A stretch of 64,000 nt of DNA. Source: Tachypleus tridentatus. Its lineage: Eukaryota; Arthropoda; Merostomata; Xiphosura; Limulidae. The stretch spans positions 139,347,009-139,411,008 of the forward strand of contig NC_134834.1 in assembly GCF_004210375.1 (NCBI RefSeq), given 5' to 3'. The stretch's first letter is position 1; each line of letters opens with the position of its first letter. The notes beneath the pieces are model-generated. The model was not told where the DNA came from. It worked only from the letters and a program-made list of their open reading frames with translations, and did not search any database. The position numbers and the translations under genes were made by a program. Positions 29,301 through 38,300 of this stretch are shown piece by piece.

Positions 29301-32300
29301 TAATTTTTTTCCCGTCAGACAATGAAGTAATGGCATTACCATAAACAGAAACTCTTACAGGTATAACTTTGTTTAAACCATTTGCATTTGTCCAGGATGG
29401 TTCTGAAAATCAATTGAAGATAAAGAAACAAATAAAAATGGCGCCTTCCATTAACTTATAATACAAATAAATTATTAGAAAGTACTGATAATAATTATGA
29501 AAATAGTGAATAACGTGTAAAAATATAAATATTAAGATATTTTCGCCCTCTTTTGTATAAAAGTGTGTACTAATAATTTACACAGCAACTGCTTATCAGA
29601 CACTCAGATCGTACATACAAACACAATGCTTATAAAGGTACATACAGTCATACTATTTCCCTTGGCGGACTCAGCAGATAGCCCGTTGTGGCTTTGCTAT
29701 AAAAAAAAAACAACATACACATACAGTCATACTATTCTTAGTAATAAATCAAAACTTGTGACTTAAGGATTTGCTAAAATAACAAATGTTGGAAGTTTTG
29801 AAATTTTGAAAGCAATTCAATAAATATAGTAGTAGGAAATATATAATTGGAAACCGTTAACCAAATCAGGACGCTATATAAAACGCGTGATGTCAACAAG
29901 CGAACAAGATAACGAGTCAGCTAGAAGCACATTCCACAGTACAACATAAGAAGTAGCAACTGGTGGTTCGTAAGAAAGAAAGCACATTATGCCGATATAT
30001 CAATAGATAAACACACAAAGGTTTATGAGTATAAGGAAAATTTTTATTCGTTGTAGATTTGTTTGTTTGTTTTTGAATTTCGCGCAAAGCTACACGAAGG
30101 TTATCTGAGTTAGCTCCTTAATTTTGCAGTGTAAGACCAGAGGAAAGGCAGTTAGTCATTGCCACCCACCGCCAACTCTTGGGCTACTCTTTTACCAACA
30201 AATAGTGGGATTGATCGTCACATTATAATGTCTTCACGGCTAAAAGGGTGAGCATATTTCGTATGACGGGGATTCGAACTCACGACCTTCGGATTACGAG
30301 TCGAACACCTTAACCCACCTGACCATGCCGGGCTTCATGTTCGAAGAAAATTGCAGATATCTGGCCTTGCAAATCATCAATATAAAATAGGTTATAAAAT
30401 ACTGTGGAATGAAATTCTCCTACAACCCAAAATTAAAAAAAGAAGGTTGTTTAGAAATCATAGAAATCTCTAAAGGTAAAGAGCCGGCCAGGTAGTTAAG
30501 GCACTGGACTCGTAATCTGAGGGTCGCGGATTCGAATCCCCGTCACACCAAACATGCTTGCCTTTTCAGCCGTGGGGCGTTATAATGTGATGGAAAATCC
30601 CACCATTCGTAGGTAAAAGAGTAGCGCAAGAGTTAGCGGTGCGTGGTGACTAGCTACTTTTTCTCTAATCTTACACTACTAAATTAGGGACGGCTAGCAC
30701 AGATAGCCCTCGTGTAGTTTTGCGCGAAATTGAAAACAAACAAACTCTAAAGGCAATCATTCCTCACAAAACCGTGATAATGGTCCCAGTAATATAAATT
30801 ATATTCAGCAAGCTTTATTCACTGGTCATACAATTCACCAGGTTTGATTTTTAACTATGTCTGGTCACCTGCTGACATTATTTCTATCTTACTTAATCCT
30901 TTTATCTTTACTATGTTATATAAACTATGTATAGCTTAGTGCTGATCATGCCTGAGAAAGACAGACCACCTTGTAGTATGTTCCGTCACGAATAAAATGT
31001 TACTTATGCTTATAAATCGTTGTGTGCCTACCTGTTGAAGTGGTTCTGCTTATTAACACCGAATAGAACTTGGAGTGAAAGCAACAAGTGGAAAAATATG
31101 TGTCAAGAGACCGACATTAATCAATTTGTATTCATACATTTCTAATTAGTGACTTTAAATATCTACGACAATTGCCGTGAAACAATTGCATACAAATAGT
31201 TATTGGTTTGGTTTGATAGAAGACCGCAAAAGTACCAATCAGATTAAAGGAGTCATGTGCAGAGTTTTGTGCAAGCTGAACTCCATTATCAATCATAATT
31301 GTACTAAGTAGTACAAAACACCGTGATTTTGGTTATGGAAGCAACTCCTTGCCAGTTCAGGACTTGTAAAGATATCCTTTAGCTCACCAACTAATCCAGA
31401 ACTGCTCAGGATCTCTGCTGCACCTCTAGTTTCAGAATGGTTACACTACAGTTTTATAAATATTTGATGCACCAACTTCTTGTATGTAGGTAAAGCTATA
31501 TTTTATCCAGTCTAATAACATGTGTAGGGAAAAACGTATAATTTTAGAATGAAGAAAAGTACATAAAATTACCTTGATATTAATAAACGTATTGGGAGAA
31601 CTTTTATGTCTGAAATAATATCTTCGAATAAATGTTGATAACTGGCTTATTATAGTTCCAATGTTAATGAATATCATGGAAGGTGGAATTAATGAACATA
31701 TTGCCATTCAGAATGAACAGTTTAATAATTTTTTATATCGACCTTCTCAAGATAGTTTCAGAAATTTTGATGTAGACGAGTATATGAATAATTTTATTAA
31801 AATCATGTTATGTTTGTATTAAACAAAGCTGGGTGAAACAGAATCTGGGAGATATGTTAACCTGAAATTAATACTTACTTAGATTACCAAATATGAACAA
31901 AAGATCTTGCAATTATTTATAACATTGGTAGATTGAAGACGATCATAAGAGATCTTGCAAAGTAAAGTGAAAAGAAAAACTGTACAGTGTCTGTAGACTA
32001 GAAAGGAGAGTAAGAACACTTATAAAACTAAATAATATAAATTGTTTAAGGAAGATTACTCACCAGTGAAGTAATACTCTATGATCACTTCTTTATTTTC
32101 CGGGTCTTGGTGTGACCACATGTTACACTTAATTCCTCGTATATAAGCATTACTTAAATATTCCTAAAAATCCATAACACAGAATTCAAATCAATTTCAA
32201 GTTCTATACATGTACTCATTAATTATTTTGATACAATTCCATAAAACAAAAAGTAAGTAATTTAAAAATGTACAGAAATTATTATGTCATTAACATACTG

Positions 32301-35300
32301 GATAAAGTCGAAAGGCGAACGTATCAATAGACAGGTGTGACTCTCATCGAAAAACATTATCACATCGATAATGTTAATCAATTTAAACTAGGTTTTCATT
32401 TTTGTGATGGCTACAATCTTAGGCTGTTGCACAAATAAATATCACAAAGGGTCTAATGTTTCATTAGTGAAAGTTTTGTTATCTTTATTTAATTAAAGTG
32501 TTTAATATTTCTTACCTAAATAATTTCGGTAAACAAAGTTATATAGCTAATATATACATATGTAAGTCTACATTTAACTAAATTTAATCACATTTATGAA
32601 GAACATGCATGCTTTCCAGTGTTACAATGTTATGTCTTCGGACTTAAAACGTTAAAAATCGGTTTTTGATACCCGTGGTGGGAAGAGCACAGCTAACCCA
32701 TTATATATTTTTGTGCTTAATTTAAACCGACAACAACAACAAGAACATACATAAAACTCAAATAACATTTTTAAGGTCTCACAACTAATGCAGGTCATAA
32801 ACCTTATTACTTTTTTGATGATGAAAGTTAGTCACCCACTTCAACTGCTTACAGTGATTGGCTGTTTAAGACGTATAAGCGAGAAAAGAGCCTGAGGCTA
32901 GAAGATCATGTAATGTCAACGTTCTATGAAGTGGAACCAGAGGACACGTTATTAGGGACGCGTTGCCAGGAGCGTGAGTAAATGGAGGACAGTTAGTGAC
33001 GTTAATATTTCGAAATTATGCTACCAAATTGTGTTACAGGAAACATTAGTACCATAACATAGGATGATGAAGTCATCTGTAATAATTGAGCTGTTACATA
33101 GTTTGTGGATGTTGTAGATCAATAAATATTAAAGTGTTCCAAAAAGTGATTACGTCATTAACTTATAGTTTTCGCTTCAATAATTAGTCTCAAAAACAAT
33201 GTTTCCTGTAATTGGAATAACATTTTTTCTACAATAATACAAGTTTATCTTAAACATGCATAATTTTAAAAGGACTATTTTGTATTATTTGATAAGTAAA
33301 TTATATATAAATTATTCAAATATAATGTTTCTGTTTAGCTAATTACAATGTACGACAGTTTGCCTTTTTCGGATTACATATATTTTTGTGTTATCGCTCT
33401 ACATATGTAGTAATATAGTTCTGTTTTACATTCGTATGTCTAATTTTACCCATAATTTATTGAACATTATGACACATATTAAAGTTCAATGTAATTAGAT
33501 CTTTACAAATATAAAGTTAACCTATACTGGAGAGGGACACATTGTGTGTATGTGTTATTGTAAAGCCACGTTGAGTTATTTGCTATGTTCATCGTGGAGA
33601 ATATAACCTAGGGTTATAGCAATGCAGGTTCGTAGACTTACCATTGTCGTACAGAGAACAGGGACAGAAGAATTACACTTCTAAAAAACTGAGTAACGTT
33701 TCTCATAATTACAGGAAAATTATTTGTGTATACTTGTCTTATAATTGCAATATTCAAGTGAGAGTAAAAGAATTTACTGAGAATTAGATAATATATATAT
33801 TCTTGTTTAGAATAAATACAGTAGTTTATATGTGTAACAATTTGAGAAAACAAATGTTGAACTTATCACGAGTCAGTTACATTATAATACAGAACATATG
33901 TCACTATATATGAAAATACGCTTTACAAAACTGTTTTCCGCATTAACATTCAGTAGCTAGATATAAATCTCGTTCTATTCATATACACATACTTAACATC
34001 TACTTAATCAAGAAACTAAACGTTTTCTCACTTCAATATAAAATGTTCAAACTCTACATAAATATTATACGACATTAACTGTAATGCTGTATAACTTGAT
34101 TTTATAGTTTACACAAATTAACTGATCTTAGAATTATTTAAATGACTGTTTTAACCTAAAGTATTGAAATTGTACGTTTAAATCATATGATCTAAAAGAA
34201 AGACTCTTTGTAGAACAAACTCCAGTCACTAAGATAAACCTTGCTATTATAAAAACTCAACAAAGTAGCTACACTTACCATTTTAGTTACTACAATTTTC
34301 TTTTTTAAAGTACAAAACACTAGATCGCTGAGGTAAGTGGTATATATATATGTATATTTGTCTGACGTAATTTCTTTATGGATAGTTGAAAGAGGAAACT
34401 TATGGAATAGAACTTTTAAAATACTTTAAGCTAATTTGTATCAGTTTTCTCATCCACATAATGAAGGCTATGACTATGAAATATAACGTTCTTACCAAAA
34501 AGTTATTGCAATGAAGCTCTACAAAACTGCTTGTATCATTAATAAGCTAATAAACAATATCTGTCATGCCCAAAATTCTCAAGTTATAGACACAACTCAA
34601 AATCAACGATTGTTTTTGCGACAAAAATTATTGAGGTAATTAAAATAAAAGTAATTGCTTTTACACATATTTATCAAATTCCTGTTCTAGTTGCAACATA
34701 CTTTTTACGGCTCTGGTCTGCTTAAATGGTTTTGAAAGACGCCTTCCTATTAATGTGAAGGTCTTTTTCAATTTTGTCAAGTTGCTTGTACTAATATTGA
34801 CTTTGATAACTTTTGTAGAATAGTATTACAATGAAAATACAGAATCAAATACTAGTGTGTAATTATTGCACGAGGATGAGCAAAATGGACGTTGGAAAAT
34901 GCGTTGTAAGACGACCTGAAACATCATTTTTATAAAATTTGATTAATTGTAGTATATTTATAATAAGTATAGTATATGTAATCAACCAAAATGGCATTGC
35001 TAGCAAAAGAAATATTCACTATAATAATGTGAAGCTAATAATACAAAATAAAAAGGGAAAATACTTCACATGAGAAATTCTTACATGCATACCTATGTAG
35101 CAACCTACCTGACAAAACGTTTGAGATAAAATATACTGCAGAGTTTAACTTCCAAATTTTAACCTCAACTGAAGGAAAACAAGGAAAGAGGGTGGATAAA
35201 ATAAATTAACAACGATGTGACGCACCTTATTTGCTAGATCACATAAAAAAATATGTAAATACTAAAATATTTCACTAGATGCTGAACGTGTTCACTAAGT

Positions 35301-38300
35301 AAAGCGCAATTGTAGTTATGATCAGAATCAACTCTAATGAGAATGATATTTATGATTAATTATCTCAACCCACACTGTCATTTTGCATATCTGGATAGAA
35401 AATTCATCAATATAAAAATAGTTTGAAATTTCATGAAAATGGTGTTGAATGTTCTCCTATCTAGGTTAAAAAATAACAGACAAATTATTTTATTCCAGAT
35501 ATTACACATGTGACAAATGAAACTGATTTTCTTAATAATATAACTTTTTAATTGACACAGAAACTTAAAAATTACAGGTTTAAATTCATTATGTATCACA
35601 AACGTAGTTGCTTACTACTAGTTTTAGCTACAATAAGCTTACCGGTTTACTATCCAGTGCCTTACGAAGTATTGCTGATGGTCCAATCAGCACGTGACCA
35701 GGTCTGTGATCTAGCCATCCCCAAAAAATACTGTCGGAGTTAATGAGAGCACTCGTGATGTTTACAACTGTGCAGGTATTCTCTGTCAATTGGTAGATAT
35801 TAGAGAAAAACAATTTTGGTTTCCAATTAAAACGTAAATCATTATTTTATGTTTAGACATTTTTATATCATAAATTAATATACTAAGACAATCGCACATC
35901 AAGCTCGTTTAATAGTAATGACACAAAAATGATTGAAAATATGCGTTTCATGTTTTTCAACCTTGTTTAAGTATGAAATTGTGGAATTATGATTATTCAT
36001 TACAAGTTATTGGTCCTTAGAGCTGTATTTATATATATTAAACATAAAGCTTGATTCTAATAAATCTCAACTTGATATGGTCAGGTGGTTGAAGCGCTCA
36101 TTTGTGATCTGCGAGTCGGGGTCTAAATCCCTGTCATCAAACATGCTCGCTTTGACAACTGTCGGAACATTATAAAGTGTTAGTCAATCCCATTATTAGT
36201 TGGTAAAATAGTAGCTCACGTAGTTTTGCGCGAAATTAAAAAACAAACAAACAAGCACAGATAACTATGCAGCTTTGTGCGAAATTCAAAGTAATAAATC
36301 TCATGTTTTTTTACACTAAACAAAAGGGTAAAATAAAGTTAGAAAAACTGAATCCTGAAATTATTAATATTTTTTTATAATAGTTAAGAAAATTCAGTAT
36401 TTTATTGAAGTTAATTTTAAGTTACTTCTGAATGATATTTTTATGAAAATTGCAAAATAGTTACATAAAAATATCAAATTAGTGTTAAAGAAGAAATATA
36501 TACTTGAATGATTCAAATCCATTAATACTCTTATCATTCTGTGCAATTGATTACATTTTCAGTTTAACCATATTGTCCTTCCTTGTTACAGATATAGATA
36601 TTCTCATGTATCAAAGTTTAATTACAATTTTGTATAGAGCAGTGGTTCTCAAAGTGATCATCAAACCTCTCGTTTGCAGACTGATCCAAAGTACAAGTTA
36701 CATCAAAAGCAGCGCCATTCTTTCCTTTAATTCTGTTGTTTTATTGTTTGTTTTTGCAGGGGCAAGAGAAAGCGGTTAATTGGTACATGGGGGTTTTCGC
36801 TACATTAAAGTAGTCCCCGGACGAAATGGTTTGAGATCTACAGGTACAGAGGGTGGTTATAAATTCTCAATGAGTTGAGTGAATCTTGTAAGATTTGTTT
36901 TTAGATTTTTTTCTCTCAAAGCTACACAGTTACATGTGTTTCTAGTTTGTAACTTATAAACCAAAAGGAAAGCTACTTGTCAACAACACTCACCGGCAAC
37001 TCGTTGACTACTCTCTTATGATTAATTAATATAATTTGACTACTTTGAAAATAAAAATTTGAAACACATTAAACATGTTATTTCTCATGTTAGAAAGTCA
37101 ATCTTTTGGATTTTTGTCTACTTTTATTCAACACATTTGTACTCCTTCGTTCCAGAATGAAACTAGAAATATAACTAAAATAATAAAAAATGAATGAATG
37201 AAACTAGCATTGATATAAATCAATCTAGAGTAAAGTAAAAAGCACTGTACCATAGTTGCAGGACATACTTTAAACAATGTGCATAAACAGCAATTCTTAA
37301 TTTTTAAGCTTACAATACACTGTAGGTTATTTCTATTGTGCTCACTGTACAGATTTTAGTATTATAAGCTTTCATATTCGATTCTGCGTACCTGGAAGAA
37401 CATAAAAATATTTAAAAATGCTAAAATTTAATTAATTAAACAGTGTATTATTTCATTTTCTGTTTTGATTTATCAGAAATCAAGCAGAGGTATCCTACAC
37501 AGTGTAAAATTAACTACATGTTTTATTAGAACTTTGACGATACATAATTAAACTTACCCAACACAATTACCATCTGCATAGTTCCTTTGTCGTACAGTAA
37601 TGTTGTACGCTTTCCATCATTCAAAAGATCCAGTCTTCCTCGTTCTGCAACTTCGTCATAATACTCGGTGACATACACGGAAGTGTTCTAGCAATATTAA
37701 CATAGAGAACTTGTTAATCTGCTTATTGATATCGTCAAGTCTGATTTCAACTTACGCACTTTGTTCAACTTATAAATTTATAGGTTTATTCTTATAGTAT
37801 TTCGGGGAGTGAGCTTTAATAAAATACAATTTATCTAATGAATTACTAGTAGGAATACATACGCGAAGATCTAATGGAAATATGTTATACAATATAACTT
37901 TCACCTATGTTGCTTTAGGAATATATATGGATTGTTGAGAAGAAGAGCGTATTTTAACATATGTGACAATCAGAGTAGATAGTTTTAGCATTTACTTACA
38001 CCAAACTTATAAATAGATTTGGACTAGCACAAGGTAAATATGTTTTTTCTCAGAATTTCTAAGTTACAACATATTATTGTGAACACGATAAACCACACTC
38101 TTCATTATTGTCAAATAGTTAACACTCAATGACGTTGTTTTAAATAAACATAGTGAGCGTATTAAGCTTGCTTTACATTTATCTTGTCATAAAATTTTGC
38201 TTTAGACATTGCTGCTTACAGGTGATGGAAAAAAGATTCGTGTTTAATACAAAACTATTGTAGCAAGTGACCCGTGTCATGAGAAGAAATAAATCACAGC

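Noticed and set aside
36504-36779. 91-codon plus frame with hydrophobic stretches
   Set aside because: Runs through the hAT MITE; no splice or start support.
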